A stretch of 10,616 nt of DNA from Acidobacteriaceae bacterium. GTDB lineage: Bacteria; Acidobacteriota; Terriglobia; Terriglobales; Acidobacteriaceae. Shown one piece after another: positions 1 through 6,840 of the stretch. Made by a program: the position numbers and the translations under genes. The stretch spans positions 1 to 10,616 of the forward strand of contig JARLFX010000201.1 in NCBI GenBank assembly GCA_031296355.1, in the 5' to 3' direction. Each line of letters starts with the position of its first letter. Position 1 is the first letter of the stretch. The notes beneath the pieces were generated by a model. That model did not search any database, was not told the origin of the DNA, and worked only from the letters and a program-made list of their open reading frames with translations.

Positions 1-2
1 CG

Positions 3-833
3 CTGTCGACTCCGGGAGATGGCTGGGCCGTCTCCAGCCTTGAAGCCCTGCCCACCCAGCGCCTTGCCCAGCTTCAGGCCATCTATGATGGTGCCCCGGT
101 TGGTCTCTGTTTCCTTGACTGTGACATGCACTTCGTCAGCCTGAACCAGAAGCTTGCGGAGATGAATCATGCTCCCGTCTCGGCACATCTGGGGAAGACC
201 GTGCAGCAGATGCTTCCGTCTTTGTTCCCAACAATTGAACCTTACCTGCACCGCGCGTTGCACGGAGAAGCTCTGGCCAATGTGGAAATTCCCATGCCTT
301 CCACCGTAGCAGGAGAGCCCGGCAGCATCGTCAGCGCCTCCTATCAGCCCGCATGGGATGAGGCAGACGAGGTCATCGGTGTTTCCATCGCGGTCGTCGA
401 TATTACCAGAGGGAAAGAGACGGAGGAAGCGTTGCGACTGAGCGTCAACCGCCTGCAGCAGATCGATGAAGTCACCAGCCAGGTGCCCTGGACGATGGAT
501 GCGAAAGGCGACAGTCTGCAGATCAGCTCACAGTGGGTTCCAGGCACGGAATTAAGCAGGAAAAAAATGCGCAACCTCAACTGGCTCGAAGCCCTCAATC
601 CTGAAGACCTGGAACCGGTCATGAAGACCATGCGCGAATCCCTGCGCACCGGAAAACCCATCGATATCGAATATCGCGTCCTCAGTATCACCGGCGACTG
701 GAAGTGGATGCACTCCCAGGGCTCGCCCCGCTTCGGCCCTTCCGGCGAGATTTCTCGCTGGTACGGCACCGTCGAAGATATCGACGCCCGCAAGCAAATG
801 GAAGCAGCCCGCGCTGCCGAACCTCCCGTCTAA
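3..833 (+). CDS. PAS-domain sensory protein, 3' part (5' end outside window)
   Basis: The reading frame is open from the left edge, so the first ATG at 126 is internal: the codons before it encode the start of a PAS fold (IYDGAPVGLCFLD, about residues 28-40 of the visible 276). Two PAS domains are seen. The first, about 22-140, ends in a PAC-like strand (VIGVSIAVVDITRGKE). The second, about 150-265, resembles the PAS_3 type, with NPEDLEPVMKTMRESLRTGK, then GDWKWMHSQGSPRF and WYGTVEDIDARKQ. PAS domains sense small ligands, redox state or light and pass the signal to an output domain. None follows: the protein stops about 11 residues after the second PAS/PAC. Any kinase, cyclase or other output domain must lie upstream, or the signal is passed to a partner protein. 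No membrane segment is visible. The stop lies 53 bp before uvrC on the same strand. The PAS assignment is firm; the function is unknown. Confidence 0.85.
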   Translation: MSTPGDGWAVSSLEALPTQRLAQLQAIYDGAPVGLCFLDCDMHFVSLNQKLAEMNHAPVSAHLGKTVQQMLPSLFPTIEPYLHRALHGEALANVEIPMPSTVAGEPGSIVSASYQPAWDEADEVIGVSIAVVDITRGKETEEALRLSVNRLQQIDEVTSQVPWTMDAKGDSLQISSQWVPGTELSRKKMRNLNWLEALNPEDLEPVMKTMRESLRTGKPIDIEYRVLSITGDWKWMHSQGSPRFGPSGEISRWYGTVEDIDARKQMEAARAAEPPV

Positions 834-844
834 CTCCAGCCGAG

Positions 845-872
845 TCGCCATCTCTCCTGCCGCATCTAAAAT
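845..872 (+). promoter_or_regulatory. possible uvrC promoter
   Basis: TCGCCA (845-850) and TAAAAT (867-872) are separated by 16 bp and resemble -35 and -10 boxes at 4/6 and 5/6 positions. A start of transcription about 7 bases after the -10 would leave a leader of only about 8 nt before the uvrC ATG, which fits the lack of a Shine-Dalgarno sequence there. In a GC-rich region TAAAAT stands out, but this is a weak call. Confidence 0.25.
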
Positions 873-886
873 AAGTACGGCCCCGC

Positions 887-2803
887 ATGGATCTCCACGA
901 GAAAATTCGCACCCTCCCCGCGCAACCCGGCGTCTACCTCTATAAAAACGCCGAGGGCGAGGTCATCTACGTCGGCAAGGCGAAGAACCTCCGCGCCCGC
1001 GTGCGCTCCTACTTCCTCGAATCCGCTCAAGCCAACGCCAAGACCGGCTCGCTCATGCGCGAAGCCGTCGACATCGAATACATCCAGGTCGCCAACGAGC
1101 ATGAAGCTCTCGCGCTCGAAAACAACCTCATCAAGCAGCGCCAGCCCCGCTTCAACATTCTGCTGCGCGACGACAAGACCTACCCCTACGTCAAGCTCAC
1201 CATGCGCGACCGCTACCCCAAGGTCTTCGTCACCCGCCGCCTGCGCAAAGACGGCGCCGCCTACTATGGCCCCTTCTTCCCCGGCAATCTCGCTTACCGC
1301 CTGGTCGATCTCATCCACCGCAGCTTCCTCATTCCCAGCTGCAAGGTCGATCTCTCGCGCTACCATCCCCGCGCCTGTCTGCAGTACTACATCAAGCGCT
1401 GCCTCGGCCCCTGCGTCGAAGGCCTCACCACGCCCGACCTCTACGCCGAAGCTATCCGCGACGCTCAACTCTTCCTCCAGGGCCGCGTCGAAGAGCTGGA
1501 GAAATCCCTCCACCTGCGCATGACGGAGGCCGCCGACAGCAATCAGTTCGAACTCGCCGCCAAGTACCGCGACCTCCTCGGCACCATCGATCAGTTCAAA
1601 GTAAAGCAGCGCGTCGACATCGCCGAAGATGAAGACGCTGACGTATTCGGCTTCCACTTCGAAAAGCAGATGCTCGCCGTCAACCTCTTCCACATGCGCG
1701 CCGGCAAAATCGTCGACCGCCGCGACTTCTTCTGGGAAGACCTCCCCGAGTTCGTCCTCGACGATACGGAAACAGCCGATGATACCGTCACTGATGTGGG
1801 CGACAACGCGGGTGCCCCAGGTCTCGCTTCTGAGACCTGGGAGAACGGCCACGAATCCACATGGTCCCCCGGCGCCTTCTTCTCCGCCTTCCTCAAGCAG
1901 CTCTATCTCGATAAGCCCTACGTCCCCCCCACCATCCTCGTGCCCGTCGATTTCCCTGACCGCGCACTCCTCTGCGACGCACTCTCCACGCAGCTCAAGA
2001 AGCGCATGGAGATCCTCGTCCCCCAGCGCGGCGAAAAACGTTCCCTCGTCGATCTCGTCTGCCAGAACGCGAAGCTCTCCTACGATCAGCGCTTCCGCAC
2101 CCTGCAACCGTCCGCCAAAGCCATTCAGGAAGCCCTGCAGGACGCTCTCACCCTGCCCGACCTCCCCACCCGCATCGAGTGCTTCGACATCTCGCACATC
2201 CAGGGCTCTGAAACCGTCGCCTCCATGGTGGTCTGGGAGAACGGCGCCATGAAAAAGTCCGACTACCGCAAGTTCCAGGTCAAAACCGTTACCGGCGTAG
2301 ACGACTTCGCCTCCATGAGCGAGATCATCACCCGCCGCTACAAGCGCCTACAGGCAGAAAATCGCCCCCTCCCCTCCCTCATCCTTATCGACGGCGGCCT
2401 CGGCCAGCTCCACGCCGCCTGCGCCGCCCTGGAAGCCCTCGGCATCACCCTACAGCCCCTCGCCTCCATCGCCAAGAAGGAGGAGATCATCTACGTCTAC
2501 GGGCAGGAGGATGAGCCCGTCGTCCTCGACCGCCGTTCCCCCGTCCTCCACCTCGTCCAGCTCATCCGCGACGAATCCCACCGCTTTGCCGTCACCTACC
2601 ACCGCAAACGCCGCGAGATCCGCGACCGTGAAACCGAACTGCTCGCCATCCCCGGCCTCGGCCCCCGCACCCGCATCCGCCTGATCGAGCACTTTGGCAG
2701 CATCCGCGGCATCAGCGAAGCCGGCATCGACGCCCTCACCGCCGTCGTCTCCACCGCCATGGCCACCAAAATTCGCGATTATTTTCAGTCCAGCGCCCAC
2801 TGA
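887..2803 (+). CDS. uvrC: UvrABC system protein C (excinuclease ABC subunit C)
   Basis: UvrC makes both incisions around bulky DNA lesions after UvrA/UvrB have located them. All expected parts are visible in 638 residues. The GIY-YIG nuclease (about 11-100) has GVY 15-17, YVG 28-30, R38, E78 and N90. Four cysteines, C152, C164, C172 and C176, have the same spacing as the Fe-S ligands of E. coli UvrC. A UVR helix pair (about 202-237) would contact UvrB. The RNase H-like nuclease has D434 in CFDISH, D502 in LIDGG and H565 in DESHRF, matching the catalytic D, D and H of the family. A helix-hairpin-helix region (about 584-630, IPGLGPRTRIRLIEHFGS) binds DNA. The protein is about 25-30 residues longer than usual: an acidic linker at about 292-330, between the UVR and nuclease parts, contains a palindromic repeat at residues 310-319. 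The start is the ATG directly before the conserved N-terminus; no Shine-Dalgarno is evident. No damage-response operator was recognised. Confidence 0.97.
   Translation: MDLHEKIRTLPAQPGVYLYKNAEGEVIYVGKAKNLRARVRSYFLESAQANAKTGSLMREAVDIEYIQVANEHEALALENNLIKQRQPRFNILLRDDKTYPYVKLTMRDRYPKVFVTRRLRKDGAAYYGPFFPGNLAYRLVDLIHRSFLIPSCKVDLSRYHPRACLQYYIKRCLGPCVEGLTTPDLYAEAIRDAQLFLQGRVEELEKSLHLRMTEAADSNQFELAAKYRDLLGTIDQFKVKQRVDIAEDEDADVFGFHFEKQMLAVNLFHMRAGKIVDRRDFFWEDLPEFVLDDTETADDTVTDVGDNAGAPGLASETWENGHESTWSPGAFFSAFLKQLYLDKPYVPPTILVPVDFPDRALLCDALSTQLKKRMEILVPQRGEKRSLVDLVCQNAKLSYDQRFRTLQPSAKAIQEALQDALTLPDLPTRIECFDISHIQGSETVASMVVWENGAMKKSDYRKFQVKTVTGVDDFASMSEIITRRYKRLQAENRPLPSLILIDGGLGQLHAACAALEALGITLQPLASIAKKEEIIYVYGQEDEPVVLDRRSPVLHLVQLIRDESHRFAVTYHRKRREIRDRETELLAIPGLGPRTRIRLIEHFGSIRGISEAGIDALTAVVSTAMATKIRDYFQSSAH
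1816..1841 (+). repeat. palindromic element inserted in frame in uvrC
   Basis: The arms CCCAGGTCTC (1816-1825) and GAGACCTGGG (1832-1841) are perfect 10-bp inverted repeats around a 6-nt loop (GCTTCT). They are preceded by GGGTGC. From memory, similar GTGCCCCA...GAGA...TGGG elements are scattered between genes in Terriglobia; this was not searched. Here the element is translated as residues 310-319 of UvrC (APGLASETWE), inside a non-conserved linker. Confidence 0.7.
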
Positions 2804-2821
2804 TCTCTGCTATGCTCAGGA

Positions 2822-2833
2822 GCAACCGGTTGC
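2822..2833. promoter_or_regulatory. 12-bp perfect palindrome, possible LacI-family operator
   Basis: GCAACCGGTTGC is fully self-complementary and has a central CG step, the form typical of LacI/GalR-family operators. It starts 18 bp after the uvrC stop and lies about 140 bp before the lipoprotein start. CTATGC (2810-2815) and GCATAG (2832-2837) form a second, overlapping inverted repeat. No LacI-type regulator is encoded in the window, so the assignment rests on form alone. Confidence 0.35.
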
Positions 2834-2850
2834 ATAGATTGGGATCATAC

Positions 2851-2871
2851 TTAATGCGTACTTCGCATTAA
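2851..2871. other. small perfect hairpin between uvrC and the lipoprotein gene
   Basis: TTAATGCG (2851-2858) and CGCATTAA (2864-2871) are exact inverted repeats around a 5-nt loop, TACTT. No T-run follows on either side, so it is a poor intrinsic terminator for uvrC. It sits directly before the candidate -35 box and could instead be an operator or an mRNA-end structure. Confidence 0.4.
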
Positions 2872-2875
2872 ATGC

Positions 2876-2906
2876 TGGACAAAGCTATTCCCCACGTGAA
2901 TATACT
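2876..2906 (+). promoter_or_regulatory. candidate promoter of the lipoprotein gene
   Basis: TGGACA (2876-2881) matches the -35 consensus at 5/6 and TATACT (2901-2906) matches the -10 consensus at 5/6. The spacing of 19 bp is longer than the ideal 17. The local sequence is AT-rich compared with the flanking genes. Transcription would begin about 60 nt before the ATG at 2974. Confidence 0.4.
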
Positions 2907-2973
2907 TGCATCCGTTAGATTTTCATGATTTCAGGGCTTCGCAAACTGCAGCAATTTACCACGGGTGACAAAA

Positions 2974-5473
2974 ATGAAACTCTCAAAACTCTTCCTACCA
3001 GCATGTAGCTGTGTTATCGCTATCACTCTATCCGGCTGTGGCCTTAACCAATTTTCCTCGCCCTCATCCATGGGGGGTCTCTTCCGGCGCGGCAATCGGC
3101 GGTATCGTGCAAGGTGGTAACTTTCCCGTCGCCGGGGCACGCGTCGACCTCTGGTATCCCGGCGTGAGTGGGTACGGCTCTGCCCCCACATCGCTGGCTC
3201 ATGTCACCACCGCAAGCGATGGCACCGGCAGCTTCTCTTTCCCCGCGAACTCGTACACCTGCCCCGCATCAGACATGCCTGTCTATCTCACCGTCACTGG
3301 CGGTAATCCCGGCCTCACTTCTACTGGCAACTGGGTCGCCAGTTCCGGCAACTCCTATCTGGCTCTGATGGCAGCCATCGGCTCCTGCGGTAACGCCTCA
3401 TCCCTGACCGGACTCAAGGTCAACGAAGTCACCACCGTCGCCACGGTCTTTGCCACTGCCCAGTTCAGCGGCGCATCTCAGGCTGCCAACGGTCTTACAA
3501 CGGTCAATAACTACACCATCTCCAATGGCGGCAGCGGCTACCTTGCGGCGTCGCTCGTTACCCTTACGTTCACCGGCGGCGGTTGCACCACAGAACCCAC
3601 CGCTCAGGCAATCCTCGTCAACGGCAGCGGCTCGCTTCCCACAGGAACCTTCAACACCTCCACTCCCGGCGCAGGCTGCACCTCAGCCCCGGATGTAGCC
3701 GCCACCAGCGGCAGCGGTAGTGGTGTTGTCGCTACGGCCAGCTTCGCGGGCGTCGGCCAGAGCGGCAGCGTCGGCGGACTCACCATTGGCAGTGTCGGTG
3801 CTGCAACTCCGGCAGGCGGCCTCGCCGGCAACACCGCGGCCAATGGCAATAACATCGGTGCACCCATCGGCACCGTGACCGGCGGCGCCCTCACAGTCAC
3901 CAATCCACTCGCGTATACCGACCTCAAGAACGCCTTTGCTCTGGTCAATAATCTGGTCAACATCTACTACGGCATGGCGGTACCCAGCTTCTCCAACGTC
4001 ACCGTTCCCACGGCTAAGCTCTACACCATGGCAGATATCCTGGCTGACTGCGTTCAGTCTGACGGCGTGACCGCAGACGGTTCGCAGTGCGCCAACATCG
4101 CTGCCCTTACGCCCACAGGGGTAACACCCACCGGCCATACCGTGCCCACTGACACGGTTCAGATCGCCACCTACATGGCGCTCGCTCCTTACACCAACCT
4201 CGCCAACGTATACGCCTTTGCCACTGGACAGCCCGTGTATGGCGGCACTCTGGCAGCCGCGCCCTTTGATTGGACATTGAATCTGGTCTACAACAATGTG
4301 GGGATGAATTATTCAACAGGCACTGGCGGCGCAATGGCAGCAGATGCTGGCGGTAATATATGGGCCATCACTTCCTCCGGCAATGGCGGTCTCGTCGGCA
4401 TCAGCCCGATGGGCCAGTCGCTGAGCGGCGGTACGCCGTATGACCTCACAGGCCTCGGCAGCCCGCAGTCCGTGGTCGTCGATCCCAGTAACAATGTATG
4501 GGTCTCCAACCGCACACTGCTTACGAATAGTTTGGTGGAACTTAGTTCCTCAACCCTGACTAGCACTAGCTTCACAGAAGCTCCACAGGGAAGCACCGGC
4601 TGCGGCTCTTCCTTCCTTGCCATGGATAATAACCTCAACCTCTTGTACAACTGCTCACTGGTGACAACTACCCCCATTGCACCTTTGAACGGTTTCCTCA
4701 ACACCGGAACCATCGCCGCACCGGTCTATACGTCAGGCAGTTCCTCCACCTTGGGGAACGTCGCCACCATGAATGGTGCATCAACGTACGCCATTCAGGC
4801 TCGCAGCGACCAGAACGGCAATATCTGGGTGCCGAATTACATCACCACCAACTGCTCCGTAAGTGCGATGGTGCCAAACGTGAATCCTGCGTTCGGTACT
4901 CCGACATCCTATACGTCAAATACCTATGCACCCAGCACTGCTGGCGGTAGCAATGGGGTCAGCCTTGAAGTCGATCACAATGGCACGGTCTGGTTCCCCT
5001 GCAGTACCGGCTACAATCACATTCCCGTAGGCGCTGCCGTCGGGTCCACCGGCGTCCACGTCTCGGCCACGAATCAGTTCATCAGCGCCAAGCAGACAGC
5101 AATCGATGGTGCCGGAAATATTTGGGTCCTGAGTACGGGCACTACAGCTGCCACGGGCACCTATGCAGGCAGCTTCTACTCCGTCTCTGAATTCAACAAC
5201 GCAGGCACCCTGATGACGCCTGTCCTGGGGTCTACACAAGCCCCTACGGTCCCCGGACCGTTAGGCATCCCAGTATTCGCAAGCGGCACACCAACCTACC
5301 CCGTCCCCACCGGAACCACCAAGTTCATGACGGTCGATGGCTCCGGCAACGTTTGGGTGGATAACCTGACTGCCAGCACTGGAACGGTCGTCCAACTCGT
5401 CGGTGTCGCTGTTCCCAGCTTCGCTCCGCTCGGTGCAGCCGCCCAGCAGAACCGCATCGGCACATTGCCGTAA
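2974..5473 (+). CDS. large NHL/propeller-type lipoprotein, frame broken at a G6 run
   Basis: The start at 2974 encodes a lipoprotein signal peptide: K2 and K5, a hydrophobic core, and lipobox LSGC with C22 as the lipidated residue. GGTGA lies 5 nt upstream. This frame stops at 3118-3120. The rest of the protein continues in the next frame, and both join if one G is removed from the run at 3072-3077, giving 832 residues. Restored order: a carboxypeptidase-regulatory-like beta fold (about 42-110, VAGARVDLWYPG...SDGTGSFSFP), a GGSGY-type glycine-rich insert (about 167-297), a helical linker with two cysteines (ADILADC...SQC, about 353-372), then a beta-propeller (about 444-815) with repeated D-x-x-G-N-x-W motifs (DAGGNIWA, DQNGNIWV, DGAGNIWV, DGSGNVWV). 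I recognise this architecture from large acidobacterial surface proteins of unknown role. A GTG start at 3011 would avoid the frame break but lose the signal peptide, so I reject it. The break may be a sequencing error, a real mutation or a switch. Confidence 0.8.
3072..3077 (+). other. G6 run at the frame break
   Basis: Six consecutive G follow CAT. With five G the signal peptide reads directly into the propeller protein (MG-VSSGAAIGG). With six, translation ends after 48 residues at 3118-3120. Confidence 0.8.
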
Positions 5474-5487
5474 CCCAACCGCACTCT

Positions 5488-5526
5488 CAACAGAAAGGGC
5501 AGCCCTCGCGGCTGCCCTTTCTGTTG
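5488..5526. terminator. strong intrinsic terminator between convergent genes
   Basis: CAACAGAAAGGGCAGCC (5488-5504) pairs perfectly over 17 bp with 5510-5526, around a 5-nt loop (CTCGC). It begins 14 bp after the lipoprotein stop and ends 17 bp before the stop of the minus-strand oxidoreductase. The distal arm reads CCCTTTCTGTT on the plus strand and the same form appears on the minus strand, so it could end transcripts from both sides. Confidence 0.85.
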
Positions 5527-5543
5527 CATCTCAATCATCTCGC

Positions 5544-6563
5544 CTAACCCTCCGCCACCCCCACCAGTTCCTTCCATCGCTCCTCCACCACCGGCACCCC
5601 CAGCCGCATATTCTCCGCGCGCAGCTTCAGCGTCTGTTCTCCCGGATACCGCGGCCTGCTCCCGTCTTTTCCCTTCACCGCATGCAGCGCCTCCACCACC
5701 TCATCCGCCATGCGCTCCGCAGCAGCCGCATCGCCAAAGCAGTTCACATCAAACGCCAGGAACACCTGCGACTGCCCTGACTCCTTCATCACGTCCGTTG
5801 AGAGCTGGTGCGTCGCGCGCCCCGCCGCCAGGATCGCCGCCGTCATATCCAGCAGCACGCTCAGCCCCGAACCCTTCCAGTACCCAATCGGCATGCCGCC
5901 CTGCGACGCCTCGATCAACTTCGGATCGCGCGTAATGTTTCCCGCCGCGTCGTACCCGCCGTCATGCGGAAGCTGTTCCCCGCGCGCAATGTAGCCCGCA
6001 ATCGCGCCAAACGAATACTGCGACACCGCCATATCCAGCACCACATGCGCGCCGCTCTTCGCGCGCGGCACCGCCATCACCACCGGATTGTTGCCAACGC
6101 CGCGCTCCATCCCGCCCCACGGCACCAGGTTCGGCATCGTGTTCGTCCAGCACATGCCGATCACGCCCGCGTCCGCCGCCTGCCAGCCATACGTCCCCGC
6201 GCGCATCCAGTGATTGGTATCGCGCAGTGCCACGCAGCCCAGCCCATGCAGCTTCGCCAGCTCAATCGCCCGCCCCATCGATGCATACGCGCTCAGGTTC
6301 CCCGCGCCGCGGTTCCCCGTCCAGCGTTCAAACGCACCCACGCCGCCCACCTTCTCTGCCTCCGCCTTCACATCCAACAACCCACTGCGAATCGTCTGCA
6401 GAAACCGGGGAAAGCGGTTCAACCCATGCGAATACACTCCGTCGCGCGTCGTCTCCGCAAACAGCCGCGCACACAGCGCCGCCCGCTCCGGGGCAAACCC
6501 CAACCGCAGCATCGTCGCCTCCAGCGTGTCAAATAACTCCTCAAACGGAACCCGTATCTCCAT
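5544..6563 (-). CDS. malate/L-lactate dehydrogenase-family oxidoreductase, YiaK-like (2,3-diketo-L-gulonate reductase type)
   Basis: The 339-residue protein belongs to the NAD(P)-dependent Ldh_2 family, which does not use a Rossmann fold. It most resembles E. coli YiaK, which reduces 2,3-diketo-L-gulonate to 3-keto-L-gulonate in the cytoplasm. Shared stretches include DGVYSHGLNRFPRF (H46 matches the catalytic histidine), GAFERW, NHWMRAGTYGWQAA (117-130), MCWTN, GNNP (157-160), DGGYDAAGNIT and PIGYWKGSGLS (225-235). I chose the ATG at 6563 because AAGGAG precedes it and the protein then begins like YiaK; a GTG at 6587 would add eight poorly fitting residues. Length agrees with the family. The gene converges on the lipoprotein gene, and 239 bp of repeats separate it from the hydrolase upstream, so it is probably transcribed alone. 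No transporter, kinase or other gulonate-pathway gene is near, so the substrate could be another 2-keto sugar acid. The family is certain; the exact substrate is not. Confidence 0.9.
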   Translation of the reverse strand: MEIRVPFEELFDTLEATMLRLGFAPERAALCARLFAETTRDGVYSHGLNRFPRFLQTIRSGLLDVKAEAEKVGGVGAFERWTGNRGAGNLSAYASMGRAIELAKLHGLGCVALRDTNHWMRAGTYGWQAADAGVIGMCWTNTMPNLVPWGGMERGVGNNPVVMAVPRAKSGAHVVLDMAVSQYSFGAIAGYIARGEQLPHDGGYDAAGNITRDPKLIEASQGGMPIGYWKGSGLSVLLDMTAAILAAGRATHQLSTDVMKESGQSQVFLAFDVNCFGDAAAAERMADEVVEALHAVKGKDGSRPRYPGEQTLKLRAENMRLGVPVVEERWKELVGVAEG

Positions 6564-6671
6564 ACGCTCCTTGTCTTCTTCGCACACCGCGTAGCGTCAC
6601 CAATTGATCGCACACCGCGCACTGCCGGTAATCGCTTCCACCACCACCGCAGCCATTACAATTCCACTACC

Positions 6672-6698
6672 GTCATCCTGAGCGCAGCGAAGGATCTC
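6672..6698. repeat. dispersed repeat, GTCATCCTGAG...AAGGATCTC type
   Basis: A short sequence beginning GTCATCCTGAGCGCAGCGA and ending AGGATCTC, with ATCCT/AGGAT forming a 5-bp inverted repeat. From memory, near-identical sequences occur many times between genes in Acidobacteriota and some other phyla; their function is unknown. It lies in the 239-bp gap between the hydrolase and the YiaK-like gene. Confidence 0.6.
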
Positions 6699-6705
6699 AG
6701 TATTT

Positions 6706-6773
6706 CGCTTCCACTGCTGCTGCTTCCGCTACTGCCTCTGCCTTTGCTTCTGGCATATCTGTCTTTGCCTCTA
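6706..6773. repeat. low-complexity GCA/GAA-rich stretch
   Basis: On the minus strand this is an irregular run of GCA, GAA, GAG and GCG triplets (for example GCAAAGGCAGAGGCAGTAGC). Six-base and three-base units recur imperfectly, as in a decayed microsatellite. It would encode a 19-residue A/E/K-rich peptide (6756 to 6697, minus), but no Shine-Dalgarno or conservation argument supports a gene. Confidence 0.5.
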
Positions 6774-6840
6774 AGGTAGGTGCGGGCTTTAGCCCGCATA
6801 CCTCACCTCACCACGGAACCGGGCTTTAGCCCCTGAGGTA
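6774..6840. repeat. double palindromic element with GGGCTTTAGCCC cores
   Basis: Two copies of GGGCTTTAGCCC (6784-6795 and 6821-6832) lie 37 bp apart. The first sits in a hairpin: TGCGGGC (6781-6787), loop TTTA, GCCCGCA (6792-6798), extended by AGGTA (6774-6778) with TACCT (6799-6803) across a 2-nt bulge. The second is framed by TACCTCA (6799-6805) and TGAGGTA (6834-6840). The TACCT segment can pair either way. The element overlaps the last 12 codons and the stop of the hydrolase gene, and its first hairpin could end that transcript. Confidence 0.7.

Noticed and set aside
866..2197. 443-codon open frame on the minus strand opposite uvrC
   Set aside because: Composition is Gly/Glu/Val/Ala-rich with no recognisable motif, and it lies opposite a certain uvrC; it results from third-position C bias in the real gene.
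3011..3076. GTG at 3011 as the true start of the propeller protein
   Set aside because: It would give an N-terminus with no signal peptide, while the overlapping frame from 2974 encodes a textbook lipoprotein signal.
5808..6536. 242-codon plus-strand frame opposite the YiaK-like gene
   Set aside because: Arg/Pro/His-rich composition and full overlap with a well-supported gene.
6697..6756. 19-residue A/E/K-rich minus-strand peptide
   Set aside because: It is made wholly of low-complexity triplets, has no ribosome binding site, and its stop lies in a dispersed repeat.
6774..6840. Repeat cluster as a CRISPR array or transposon end
   Set aside because: There are only two 12-bp cores with no uniform spacers, and no transposase gene or target-site duplication is visible.
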